Shown: positions 19,508-27,636 of the stretch, piece by piece
How the letters are laid out: each line of letters opens with the position of its first letter
Numbering within the stretch: position 1 is the first letter of the stretch
NCBI GenBank assembly: GCA_036504815.1
Contig: DASXUN010000015.1
Coordinates: 1 to 64,000, forward strand
From: Gemmatimonadaceae bacterium
GTDB lineage: Bacteria > Gemmatimonadota > Gemmatimonadetes > Gemmatimonadales > Gemmatimonadaceae
Reading direction: 5' to 3'
DNA: 64,000 bases
The notes under the pieces: model-generated
Seen by the model: only the letters and a program-made list of their open reading frames with translations
Told to the model about the DNA's origin: nothing
The model's database searches: none
Position numbers and translations under genes: made by a program

Positions 19508-20488
19508 ATGCCAATCATCACGTACCGCGAAGCCCTCAATCAGGCGCTGCGCGAAGAGATGGCCCGCGACGACCGCGTCTACATCATGGGCGAGGAAGTC
19601 GGCGTCTATAACGGGGCCTACAAGGTTTCCAAGGGACTGCTCGAGGAGTTCGGCGAGAACCGTGTCGTCGACAGCCCCATCGCCGAGCTCGGCTTCGCCG
19701 GCATCGGCGTCGGCTCCGCGATGGCCGGCCTGCGCCCCGTCATCGAGTTCATGACGTGGAACTTCGCCCTGTTGGCCATCGACCAGGTGGTCAACTCCGC
19801 CGCGAAGATGCTCTACATGTCGGGCGGCCAGTTTCCCGTCCCGATCGTCTTCCGCGGGCCCAATGGCGCAGCGCTGCAGCTCGGCGCGCAGCACTCGCAG
19901 GCCTTCGAGAGCTGGCTGGCGCACATCCCCGGCATCAAGGTCGTCGTCCCCGGCACGCCGTACGACGCCAAGGGACTCCTGAAGAGCGCCATTCGCGACG
20001 ACAACCCGGTGGTGGTGCTCGAGGGCGAGATGCTCTACAACACCAAGGGCGAGGTGCCCGACACCGAGTACCTGGTTCCGCTCGGCGTGGCCGACGTCAA
20101 GCGCGAAGGCAAGGACTGCTCGATCATCACGAGCGGCAAGATGGTGCTGGTCGCCATGCAGGCGGCCGACCAGCTGGCAAAGGAGGACATCCACATCGAC
20201 GTGGTGGACCTCCGCACCATTCGCCCCATGGACGTCGAGGCCATCTACGCGTCGGTGCGCAAGACGCAGCGCGCGGTGGTGGTCGAGGAAGGATGGGAGA
20301 TCTGCGGCATTGGCGCGCAGGTGGTGGATTTCATCCAGCGCGACTGCTTTGATCACCTCGACGCGCCCGTGCTCCGCGTGCATCAGGCGGATGTCCCGAT
20401 GCCGTACGCCAAGGGGCTCGAGAAGATCGCCAAGCCCGACGTCGCCAAGACCATCGCGGCAGTCAAGCAGGTGATGTACCGGACGTAG
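19508..20488 (+). CDS. pdhB: Pyruvate dehydrogenase E1 component, beta subunit
   Basis: 326 residues, the standard length. Family features: MGEEVGVYNGAYKVSKGLLEEFG, DSPIAELGFAGIGVG, and a C-terminal transketolase-C domain with VVVEEGWEICGIG. The ATG at 19508 lies just after the pdhA stop. This start gives the family N-terminus ITYREALNQALREEM; the upstream continuation of the frame overlaps pdhA and is not real. It pairs with PdhA to form the E1 heterotetramer. Confidence 0.96.
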   Translation: MPIITYREALNQALREEMARDDRVYIMGEEVGVYNGAYKVSKGLLEEFGENRVVDSPIAELGFAGIGVGSAMAGLRPVIEFMTWNFALLAIDQVVNSAAKMLYMSGGQFPVPIVFRGPNGAALQLGAQHSQAFESWLAHIPGIKVVVPGTPYDAKGLLKSAIRDDNPVVVLEGEMLYNTKGEVPDTEYLVPLGVADVKREGKDCSIITSGKMVLVAMQAADQLAKEDIHIDVVDLRTIRPMDVEAIYASVRKTQRAVVVEEGWEICGIGAQVVDFIQRDCFDHLDAPVLRVHQADVPMPYAKGLEKIAKPDVAKTIAAVKQVMYRT

Positions 20489-20493
20489 GATCT

Positions 20494-20522
20494 CCCGTCC
20501 TCCGTCTTCCGTCTACCGTCAC
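20494..20522. repeat. Heptamer repeat CCGTCNN between pdhB and pdhC
   Basis: Four consecutive 7-nt units (CCGTCCT, CCGTCTT, CCGTCTA, CCGTCAC) occupy the 54-nt gap between pdhB and pdhC. They leave only about 20 nt for ribosome binding before the pdhC ATG. Confidence 0.75.
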
Positions 20523-20542
20523 TCACCGACGACACGAGTCTT

Positions 20543-21793
20543 ATGGCAACGAAGATCTTCATGGAAGCGCTCTCTCCCACCATGGAAGAGGGCCGCCTCG
20601 TCAAGTGGAACATTCCCGAGGGCGCCGCCGTGAAGTCGGGCGATGTCCTCGCCGAAGTCGAGACCGACAAGGCCGTGATGGAGCTCGTGGCGCGCGGCGA
20701 CGGCGTGCTGCGCAAGCAGCTCGTGGCCGAGGGCGTCACGGCGCCCGTCGGATCGCTGGTGGGTGTCATTGCGGGTGCGGACGAGGACATAGCGGCGCTC
20801 GTGGCTGGCGCTGGCGCGGCACCTGCCGCGGTGGCTCCTGCCGCTGCGGTTCCTGCCGCGCCGGCCGCCGCCCCGGCGCCGGCCGCTGTCCTGGCCGCCG
20901 CTCCGGCTCCGGCGGCCCCCTCGGCCGTGGCGGGCGCCGTCAGCACCAAGAGTTCACCGCTCGCGCGGCGTCTCGCGCGCGAGAGCGGCCTCGACGTCGG
21001 CGCCATCCCCGGCTCCGGCCCCGGCGGCCGCGTCATCAAGCGCGACATCGAGGCGGCGATGGCCGGCGGCGCTTCCGCCATCAGCCGTCCGTCATCCGCC
21101 GTCTCCGCCGCCGACTACACCGATCAGCCGCTCACCCAGATCCGCAAGACCATCGCCAGGCGCCTCGGCGAAAGCATCGGCCCGATCCCGACGTTCTACC
21201 TGACCGCCGAGTTCGACCTGACCCGCGTTGTCGAGATGCGCGCGCAGGCCGCCGCGCTCGGCGAGGACTTCAAGGTGTCCGTCAACGACATCCTCCTGAA
21301 GGCCGTCGCCACGGCGCTCGCCGCGCACCCCGAGGTCAATGCGCACTGGCTTGGCGACAAGATTCGCTACTTCAACCGCGTGCACCTCGGCATGGCCGTG
21401 GCCACGGATGACGGACTCATCGTTCCGGTGATCTTCGACGCCGACCGGAAGGGACTGCGCGAGATCTCCGTCGAGTCGCGCGACCTCGCCAAGAGGGCGC
21501 GTGAGCGCAAGCTCACGCCCGAGCAGTACACCGGCTCGACCTTCTCGGTGTCCAACCTCGGGATGATGCAGATCGACCAGTTCACGGCGATCATCAACCC
21601 GCCCGAGTGCGGCATCCTCGCCATCGGCGCCATCGAGGACACGCCCGTGGTGGTGGACGACGCCATCGCGGTGCGCAAGCGCCTGCGCGTGACGATGAGC
21701 TGCGACCACCGCGTGATCGACGGCGCGGTGGGCGCGCGCTTCCTGCAGACGCTGCGGCGGATGCTGGAGAACCCGCTGATGCTGGTCTTCTAG
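20543..21793 (+). CDS. pdhC: Dihydrolipoamide acetyltransferase, E2 of the pyruvate dehydrogenase complex
   Basis: 416 residues. One N-terminal lipoyl domain (lipoyl lysine K43 in VETDKAVMELV) is followed by a long Ala/Pro linker (about 90-130), the peripheral-subunit-binding domain (SSPLARRLARESGLDVGAIPG), a second linker (about 175-195) and the catalytic domain ending in SCDHRVIDG (His389, Asp393). It transfers acetyl to CoA and is the core of the complex. The second linker is encoded partly by a heptamer repeat like those in the flanking intergenic regions (see 21075-21109). The lipoyl lysine is the target of LipA plus LipB or LipM. Confidence 0.96.
   Translation: MATKIFMEALSPTMEEGRLVKWNIPEGAAVKSGDVLAEVETDKAVMELVARGDGVLRKQLVAEGVTAPVGSLVGVIAGADEDIAALVAGAGAAPAAVAPAAAVPAAPAAAPAPAAVLAAAPAPAAPSAVAGAVSTKSSPLARRLARESGLDVGAIPGSGPGGRVIKRDIEAAMAGGASAISRPSSAVSAADYTDQPLTQIRKTIARRLGESIGPIPTFYLTAEFDLTRVVEMRAQAAALGEDFKVSVNDILLKAVATALAAHPEVNAHWLGDKIRYFNRVHLGMAVATDDGLIVPVIFDADRKGLREISVESRDLAKRARERKLTPEQYTGSTFSVSNLGMMQIDQFTAIINPPECGILAIGAIEDTPVVVDDAIAVRKRLRVTMSCDHRVIDGAVGARFLQTLRRMLENPLMLVF
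21075..21109 (+). repeat. Heptamer repeat inside the pdhC coding sequence
   Basis: CCGCCAT, CAGCCGT, CCGTCAT and CCGCCGT units with 7-nt spacing encode the Ser/Ala-rich linker (SAISRPSSAVSA) between the E3-binding and catalytic domains. They match the intergenic CCGCCAT/CCGTC family found immediately before and after this gene. Confidence 0.6.
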
Positions 21794-21825
21794 AGATCGC
21801 GGAAAGCGGATGGCCGCTGGCGGAC

Positions 21826-21868
21826 TCCGCCCTTCTGCCATCCGCCACCCGCCATCTGCCATCACTAT
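21826..21868. repeat. Heptamer repeat (CCGCCAT type) between pdhC and lpdA
   Basis: Units such as GCCATCC, GCCACCC, GCCATCT and GCCATCA in tandem fill much of the 113-nt pdhC-lpdA gap. No terminator or promoter is evident beside it. Confidence 0.7.
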
Positions 21869-21906
21869 CCGAGCGCCCCATCTCTCCCATCATATAGAGC
21901 ACTCCC

Positions 21907-23310
21907 ATGGCAAACTTCGATGTGATTTTCTTGGGCGGCGGCCCGGCGGGCTACGTCGGCGCCATCCGCGCGGCCCAGCTTGGCTTGACCGTCGGTGTCA
22001 TCGAGCGCGAGGGACTCGGCGGCACGTGCGTGCTCTGGGGATGCATCCCGGCCAAGGCGCTGCTCGAGTCGTCGCACATTGCCAACCGGCTCAAGCACGC
22101 GGCCGAATTCGGCGTGAAGGTCGGCGACATCACGCTCGACTATGGCGTGGCGATGAAGCGCTCGCGCGATGTTTCCATCAAGAACTCCAAGGGCGTCGAG
22201 TTCCTCTTCAAGAAGAACAAGGTCACCTGGATCAAGGGCACGGGCGTCATCGGCGCCGGGAAGACGGTCAAGGTCTCGACCGCCGACGGCAAGACGGAGA
22301 CGCACACGGCCGCCAAGGCGCTCATCATCGGCACCGGCTCGCGCGTGAAGGGCCTGCCGCAGGCGGGGCTGGAGCTGAACAAGACGACGGTGATCTCGTC
22401 GGACGAGGCGCTGGTGCTCGAGAAGGCCCCCAAGACGCTCGCCGTCGTCGGCGCCGGCGCCGTGGGCTGCGAATTTGCCGACGTCTTCAATGCGTTCGGC
22501 ACGAAGGTGACCATCCTCGAGGTGATGCCGCGCATCCTGCCGCTCGAGGACGAGGACAGCTCGGCCGAGGTGGCGCGCTCGTTCAAGAAGCGCGGCATCG
22601 ACGTCTACGCCGGCGCGAAGCTTTCGGGCGCGAAGATTGGCAAGGACAGCGTCACCCTCACCGTCGAGGCGGGGGGCCAGAAGCAGGAGCTCACGGTGGA
22701 GAAGGTGCTCGTCGCCGCCGGCCGTGCCGCGAACGTCGAGAACATCGGGCTCAAGGAAGCGGGGGTGCAGCTGACCGACCGCGGCTTCATCAAGGTGAAC
22801 GACAAGCTCGAGACGACGGCCAAGGGGATCTACGCCATCGGTGACGTCGCCGGGCCGCCGATGCTGGCCCACAAGGGCGAACGCGAGGGCGTGATCGTCG
22901 CCGAGATCATTGCGGGGCATCATCACCACCCCATCAACTACGGCAACATCCCCAACTGCACGTACTGCAGTCCCGAAGTGGCGTCCATCGGCTTCACCGA
23001 GGCGCAGTGCAAGGAGAAGAAGCTCGACTACAAGGTCGGCAAGTTCCCCTTCAGCGCGAACGGCCGCGCCCGCACGGCGGGCGAGACCGAGGGCTTCGTG
23101 AAGATCATCCGCGACGCCAAGTACGGCGAGATCCTCGGCGCGCACCTCGTGGGCCCGCACGTGACGGAGATGATTCACGAACTGCTGGTCGCCCGTGAGA
23201 ACGAGTTCACCGTGGAAGAGGTGGATCTCGCCATCCACGCGCACCCGACGCTCAGCGAGGCGGTCGCGGAGGCGGTGTTGGATTCGATGGGGAAGATGAT
23301 ACACGCGTAA
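21907..23310 (+). CDS. lpdA: Dihydrolipoyl dehydrogenase (E3)
   Basis: 467 residues. This FAD enzyme reoxidises dihydrolipoyl groups of PDH E2 and also serves GcvH. The FAD-binding GGGPAGYVGAIRAAQ is followed by the redox disulfide Cys41/Cys46 (GGTCVLWGCIPAK, where most enzymes read CLNVGC). The NAD-binding region is VVGAGAVGCEFADVF, and the active-site His lies in HAHPTLSEA near the C-terminus. It is the last gene of the lipA-pdh group and ends at a clear terminator. Confidence 0.97.
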   Translation: MANFDVIFLGGGPAGYVGAIRAAQLGLTVGVIEREGLGGTCVLWGCIPAKALLESSHIANRLKHAAEFGVKVGDITLDYGVAMKRSRDVSIKNSKGVEFLFKKNKVTWIKGTGVIGAGKTVKVSTADGKTETHTAAKALIIGTGSRVKGLPQAGLELNKTTVISSDEALVLEKAPKTLAVVGAGAVGCEFADVFNAFGTKVTILEVMPRILPLEDEDSSAEVARSFKKRGIDVYAGAKLSGAKIGKDSVTLTVEAGGQKQELTVEKVLVAAGRAANVENIGLKEAGVQLTDRGFIKVNDKLETTAKGIYAIGDVAGPPMLAHKGEREGVIVAEIIAGHHHHPINYGNIPNCTYCSPEVASIGFTEAQCKEKKLDYKVGKFPFSANGRARTAGETEGFVKIIRDAKYGEILGAHLVGPHVTEMIHELLVARENEFTVEEVDLAIHAHPTLSEAVAEAVLDSMGKMIHA

Positions 23311-23317
23311 GGCGTGA

Positions 23318-23412
23318 GAGAGACAACAGAGAAACAACAGAGAAACAACAGAGAAACAACAGAGAGACAACAGAGAGGCGCCTGCGACTTGCGGGCGCCT
23401 CTCCTTTTTCCT
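23318..23412 (+). terminator. Terminator of the pdh operon with an ACAACAGAGAR repeat array
   Basis: Five 11-nt units (ACAACAGAGAA or ACAACAGAGAG) follow the lpdA stop. Next comes a 10-bp stem GAGAGGCGCC/GGCGCCTCTC (23373-23382 with 23394-23403, 11-nt loop) and then CTTTTTCC and CTCTGTTT. The hairpin plus T run is a standard intrinsic terminator; the array is an extra upstream arm. Confidence 0.8.
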
Positions 23413-23483
23413 CTGTTTGAGCGTTGCTGCGATCGAGACCGCCGGCCGCTGCCGGGGGCCGCCAGCCATCTCCTGGAGCACGC

Positions 23484-24797
23484 ATGTCCCCGCGTTCTTG
23501 CCGAATCGCTGTTGTGGCACTCTCCACCGTTGCGGCCTGCACCGCTACCTCCCGTCCGTCTACGCGCCCCGCGCCCGCGGCCGAGTGCTGCCTTGAGCTG
23601 GGACGCCGGGTTGCCACCGAGCAGCGCGTCGGCGCCCTGGAAAACCGTCGCTTCAACCACGCGCAATACTGGTCGGCCATCGCGCCGTCGCTGACGGCGA
23701 AGGCGCTGCGCGTGACGCCGGTCGGCGCCTCCACCCACGGCCGGCCATTGCGGGCCATCACGTTCGGCACCGGCCCCACCACCGTCTTCCTCTGGTCGCA
23801 GATGCACGGCGACGAGTCCACGGCGACGATGGCGCTTGCCGACCTGCTGGCCTGGTTCGCGCTCGCCGACACCCAGCGGGACCCGGTGCGCGACCGCCTC
23901 GCGTCACAACTCACGGTCGTGATGCTGCCGATGCTCAATCCCGACGGCGCGGAACTCTTCCAGCGCGAGAACGCCTTCGGCGTGGACATCAATCGCGACG
24001 TCCGCCGGATGTCGACGGCGGAGGCGCGCGTGCTCAAGGCGGTGCGCGATTCCATCAAGCCGCAGTTCGGCTTCAATCTCCACGATCAGAACGCCCGCAC
24101 GCTGGGCCGGCCGGGCAACCAGCGTGTCGGCATCGCGCTGCTGGCCCCCGCCGCTGAGGCAACGAACAGCTTCGGTCCCGGGCGCGCCGACGCGCGGCTC
24201 GTCGCGGCGCGCATCCGGTCGGTGCTCGAACGCGAGATCCCGGGACGCGTTGCCCGCTACGACGACACGTTCAATCCGCGCGCCTTCGGTGACCTGATGC
24301 AGTCGTGGGGCACGCGCCTCGTGCTTATCGAGAGCGGGGCGCTCCCGGACGACCCGGACAAGCAGCGCCTGCGGCGCGTCAACGTCGTCGGCATTCTCAG
24401 CGCGCTCGATGCGATTGCGTCCGGCGACTTCCGCAACGAGAACGCCGATACCTACACCGCAATGCCGGTCAACAGCGGCTCGGCGGTGGACGTGGTGATC
24501 CGCGGCGCTTCGCTGGTGATGCCCGGCCAGGCACCGGCGCGCGTCGACCTCTCGTTCAACTACGACGACGCGCTGCGCCAGGGGCGTGCCCGCGTGCGCG
24601 AAGTCGGCGACCTCGATGAGGTGGTGGCGTTCGACACCGTCTCGGCCGCCGGACTGTTCATCCACCCCGCGCCGGCGATGCTGACCGAGCAGGGGGGCAA
24701 GCTGTGGCTGCGCACCGGGACGACGGTGCAGATGACCCTGCGTCGCGGACCCGACGCCGCAAGCGAACTCGTGCGGGAGTTCGGCACGCAGCCCTGA
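23484..24797 (+). CDS. M14-family zinc carboxypeptidase, predicted lipoprotein
   Basis: 437 residues from the ATG with GGAG six bases upstream. The signal peptide ends in a lipobox-like AAC (Cys19), so it is probably envelope-anchored. Zinc ligands are seen as His108 and Glu111 in QMHGDEST and His200 in NLHDQN. The substrate-binding NPDGAE and N170-R-D motifs are present, and the catalytic Glu is in LIESGALPDD. These are full M14 features, so activity is likely. It probably trims peptides or peptidoglycan peptides outside the cytoplasm. It is a single-gene unit between two repeat-flanked terminators. Confidence 0.88.
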   Translation: MSPRSCRIAVVALSTVAACTATSRPSTRPAPAAECCLELGRRVATEQRVGALENRRFNHAQYWSAIAPSLTAKALRVTPVGASTHGRPLRAITFGTGPTTVFLWSQMHGDESTATMALADLLAWFALADTQRDPVRDRLASQLTVVMLPMLNPDGAELFQRENAFGVDINRDVRRMSTAEARVLKAVRDSIKPQFGFNLHDQNARTLGRPGNQRVGIALLAPAAEATNSFGPGRADARLVAARIRSVLEREIPGRVARYDDTFNPRAFGDLMQSWGTRLVLIESGALPDDPDKQRLRRVNVVGILSALDAIASGDFRNENADTYTAMPVNSGSAVDVVIRGASLVMPGQAPARVDLSFNYDDALRQGRARVREVGDLDEVVAFDTVSAAGLFIHPAPAMLTEQGGKLWLRTGTTVQMTLRRGPDAASELVREFGTQP

Positions 24798-24834
24798 CGC
24801 GGCCAGTCCGCGAGCGTCGGAGTCGGCAACCAGA

Positions 24835-24904
24835 AGGGCGGCGCACCATCGCGCCGCCCTCTGTTGTCTCTCTGTTGTTTGTCTGTTGTCTCTCTGTTGT
24901 TTCT
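24835..24904 (-). terminator. Repeat-flanked GC hairpin between convergent genes
   Basis: Minus-strand reading from the stop of the 24905 gene: four ACAACAGA-type units, then a perfect 10-bp stem AGGGCGGCGC/GCGCCGCCCT (24835-24844 with 24851-24860, 6-nt loop). It has the same architecture as the gcvP and lpdA ends but lacks a long T run after the stem. Confidence 0.6.
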
Positions 24905-25657
24905 CTATTTCTGAGACCTGAACAGCTTCTCATCAACCGGCTCATCGCACCGCCATTCATGGTACTCCTCGAGCTGCCGGCGCTGGCCGCCGCGGAACAT
25001 CTCGACCTTCGTCGCCAGCCACCCCTTGCCGCACGGCTCGAGCGCGCCGAGGTGAATGTCGAGCGGCGGGCGCCCAGCGCCGCCGGCCAGGACGATGCGC
25101 ACGACCATCAGGTGCTGATCCTCCACCCAGAACTGCGGCGAGGTGGTGTCCGCGGGACTGGAGGCACCCACAATCCAGACGGCCTGCCCCTTCCACGCCG
25201 CCGTGCGAAGCTTCGCCAGGTCGAAGCCGAGGGGCGCGAGCTGCCGGATCGTCTCGCCGACCGGCTGCACGTACGCACCCTCGATGAGTGCGAGGAACGG
25301 ATTCCCGCTCGCACGCACCGCCGCGAGCGTGTCGGCGCGAATGACCCACGTCGAATCCCACGTCGAGATGGAGGCATTCCCGGCAGCGAGCGGCGCCACC
25401 GCGATGCGCAGCTGCGTGCCGCGTTCTGGCGTGTAGCGGAGCGTCTCATGCCACGTCTGCACCGTGTCGCGCCCGTCGCTCTGGCGTATGGTCGTCGTCT
25501 GGCGGAAGGCCAGCGTCTTGTACCAGTCGCCGGCGTGACGGGAGCGCATGCGGGCGATGACATCCATGCCCGACTGGGGTGGCGCACCCTGCGCGAGCAG
25601 CGCAGGGGCGAAGGCAACGGTGGCGCAGGCGGCGAAGACGCGTATCGTTCGTTTCAT
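24905..25657 (-). CDS. Secreted protein of unknown function (250 aa)
   Basis: A clear signal peptide (MKRTIRVFAACATVAFAPALLAQG) is followed by a beta-rich body. Segments such as FRQTTTIRQSDGRDTVQTWHETLRY, AVWIVGA and FWVEDQHLMVVRIVLAGG recall periplasmic LolA/outer-membrane-sorting-like folds, but I cannot assign a family. Two C-terminal cysteines (EPCGKGW, EWRCDEP) could form a disulfide. It is a monocistronic unit ending at the repeat-flanked hairpin. A TATCGT about 30 nt upstream may be its -10 element. Confidence 0.65.
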   Translation of the reverse strand: MKRTIRVFAACATVAFAPALLAQGAPPQSGMDVIARMRSRHAGDWYKTLAFRQTTTIRQSDGRDTVQTWHETLRYTPERGTQLRIAVAPLAAGNASISTWDSTWVIRADTLAAVRASGNPFLALIEGAYVQPVGETIRQLAPLGFDLAKLRTAAWKGQAVWIVGASSPADTTSPQFWVEDQHLMVVRIVLAGGAGRPPLDIHLGALEPCGKGWLATKVEMFRGGQRRQLEEYHEWRCDEPVDEKLFRSQK

Positions 25658-25762
25658 GGATGGCTCGGTCAGGGACTCGCTGTACGATACGCGCCTGTGT
25701 CATCGGGCGCTGTGCGCGGATGCCGTGCAACGCGTCCTGACTTTCCTGACGCCGGACGCCGT

Positions 25763-25768
25763 TATCTT
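25763..25768 (+). promoter_or_regulatory. Putative -10 element of lipB (leaderless)
   Basis: TATCTT ends exactly 6 nt before the GTG start of lipB and no SD is present, so transcription would begin at the start codon. A matching -35 is not clear. Confidence 0.4.
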
Positions 25769-25774
25769 TCCTGC

Positions 25775-26497
25775 GTGAACGACCGCCGCCTCCTCGTCGC
25801 CGAGCTCGGCTCCATGCCGTATGCCGACGCGCTCACGCTCCAGCGCGACGCCGCCAGGGCGCGGCTGTCCGGCGCGCTCGCCGATGATGTGCTGTTCCTC
25901 GTGCAGCATCCGCCCGTCATCACGCTCGGCCGGTCGACGAAAGCCGGCAACCTGCTCGTCTCGTCGGAGCACCTGGCGGCGCGTGGCGTCGAACTGTTCG
26001 ACGTGGAGCGCGGCGGTGACGTCACCTTTCACGGGCCGGGCCAGTTGGTGGGCTATCCCATCATGAACCTCGAGCGGCATACGCAGGACCTGCACTGGTA
26101 CCTGCGCCAGCTCGAGGAGGCGATGATCCGCGCGCTCGCGACGTTCGACATCGTCGCAGCGCGCAATCCCGGCAAGACCGGCGTCTGGGTGCGCGATCGC
26201 AAGATTGCGTCCATCGGCGTGCACGCGCGCCAGTGGGTGACGTGGCACGGCTTCGCGCTCAATGTCACGACCGACCTCTCGTATTTCGACCTGATGGTGC
26301 CGTGCGGCATCCAGGATGTGGTGATGACGAGTGTCGAGCGTGAACTGCTCGATGCGGCCACGGGCCCGTGCCTCGCGCCGTCGCCGGCGCTCTTCGAGGA
26401 CGTTCGCGAGCGCACCGTCGCCGCGTTCTGTTCCCTCTTCGCCCTGACACCAGAGCCCGCCGACCTGGCGGCGCTGCGGACAACCATCGCGTCATGA
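25775..26497 (+). CDS. lipB: Octanoyl-[acyl-carrier-protein]:protein N-octanoyltransferase
   Basis: 240 residues. It moves octanoyl from ACP to the lipoyl lysine of E2 or GcvH, after which LipA adds sulfur. The LipB signature RGGDVTFHGPGQLVGYPI (79-96) is intact, with catalytic Lys143 in RKIASIGVHARQW and catalytic Cys177 in VPCGIQDVVMTS. The GTG at 25775 yields the family N-terminus; sequence upstream in frame belongs to the terminator region. Its stop overlaps the ATG of the DUF900 hydrolase (ATGA). It would be functionally redundant with the LipM-like protein at 3.4 kb. Confidence 0.95.
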   Translation: MNDRRLLVAELGSMPYADALTLQRDAARARLSGALADDVLFLVQHPPVITLGRSTKAGNLLVSSEHLAARGVELFDVERGGDVTFHGPGQLVGYPIMNLERHTQDLHWYLRQLEEAMIRALATFDIVAARNPGKTGVWVRDRKIASIGVHARQWVTWHGFALNVTTDLSYFDLMVPCGIQDVVMTSVERELLDAATGPCLAPSPALFEDVRERTVAAFCSLFALTPEPADLAALRTTIAS

Positions 26498-27636
26498 TGC
26501 GCCGCGCCTGCCTTCTCGCGCTCGTCCTCTCCGCCTGCGGCCGCGGCACGCCGCCCGCCACCCTGCCCGAACCCGTCGCGCCACCGGCGCCGCTGCCCCG
26601 CGCGGCCGAGCCCCGGTCGTATGCAGCGCTCGACACGGGCCCCGTGCGCGTGAACATATTGCTCGCCACGACGCGGCGTTCGCAGCCGAGCGATCGCCCG
26701 GGGCTTCGCTTCGGCCCCGAGGACGGCGACTCGCTGCAGTTCGCCGCCGTCAGCGTGAACGTCCCGTCGTACCGCGTGCGCGGCACCGGGGATCTTCCCC
26801 GCCCCGGCACCCTGCGCGACAACGCGCTCACGTACCGTCCCGACCCGCAACGCGACTTCTTCGTCACGACCACGATTCCGGTGGATAGCGCGCGCTTCGT
26901 GCAGCGGCTCGCCGCCGACCTCGCGACCACGCGCTCGCGCGACCTGCTCGTCTTCGTGCACGGCTACAACGTCTCGTTCGAGGATGCCGCCGTGCGCGCC
27001 GCGCAGGTCGCGGCCGACCTCAACTTCGACGGCACGGTCCTGCTCTTCTCCTGGCCGTCCGCCGCCTCGGTGACGGCCTACGTGCGCGATCAGCAGTCGG
27101 CCCGCAATGCGGGCTTCCAACTGCTTCGCGTGCTGCGCAACCACGCCGTGGCCGCGCAGCCGGACCGCATTCACCTGCTTGGCCACTCGATGGGTGTCGA
27201 GGTCATCGGCAAGGCGATCACGCTGACTGCCGCCACCGACTCGACGCCACGCCTGGCCGAGGTCGTGCTGGCGGCCCCCGACGTCGACTCCCGCGTCTTC
27301 CGCCGCGAGATCCTCCCGCGCCTCGCCCCGCACGCCGCGCGCATCACGCTGTACGCGTCGAGCGATGATGACGCGTTGCGCGCCTCGCGCGTCGTCAACG
27401 GCGCCGGCCGGCTTGGCCTTGGCGGCGATTCACTCGCCGTCATCGACGGCATGGACACCATCGATGCCAGCCGGGTGACCGCCGACGTGCTCGGCCATAC
27501 GCTCTTCGGCAATCAGGGCTTCCTGGCCGACCTCGCCATGCTGCTCGCCGACGGCAAGGCGCCCGCGGAGCGACGGCTGCTGCCCTCGACGAAGGACGGC
27601 TTGACGTTCTACCGGTTCCGCGGCGATCGGCGCTAG
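26494..27636 (+). CDS. DUF900-type alpha/beta-hydrolase lipoprotein
   Basis: 380 residues. The signal and lipobox (LLALVLSACG, Cys near residue 15) indicate a membrane-anchored periplasmic protein. The alpha/beta-hydrolase core has the oxyanion strand LLVFVHGYNVSFEDA and the nucleophile elbow GHSMG, as in the DUF900 family of serine hydrolases. VLLFSWPS is another family-typical segment. The substrate is unknown (lipase or esterase-like). It is translationally coupled to lipB. It overlaps the convergent plug-domain gene by 4 bp at the stop codons (CTAG). Confidence 0.85.
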   Translation: MMRRACLLALVLSACGRGTPPATLPEPVAPPAPLPRAAEPRSYAALDTGPVRVNILLATTRRSQPSDRPGLRFGPEDGDSLQFAAVSVNVPSYRVRGTGDLPRPGTLRDNALTYRPDPQRDFFVTTTIPVDSARFVQRLAADLATTRSRDLLVFVHGYNVSFEDAAVRAAQVAADLNFDGTVLLFSWPSAASVTAYVRDQQSARNAGFQLLRVLRNHAVAAQPDRIHLLGHSMGVEVIGKAITLTAATDSTPRLAEVVLAAPDVDSRVFRREILPRLAPHAARITLYASSDDDALRASRVVNGAGRLGLGGDSLAVIDGMDTIDASRVTADVLGHTLFGNQGFLADLAMLLADGKAPAERRLLPSTKDGLTFYRFRGDRR

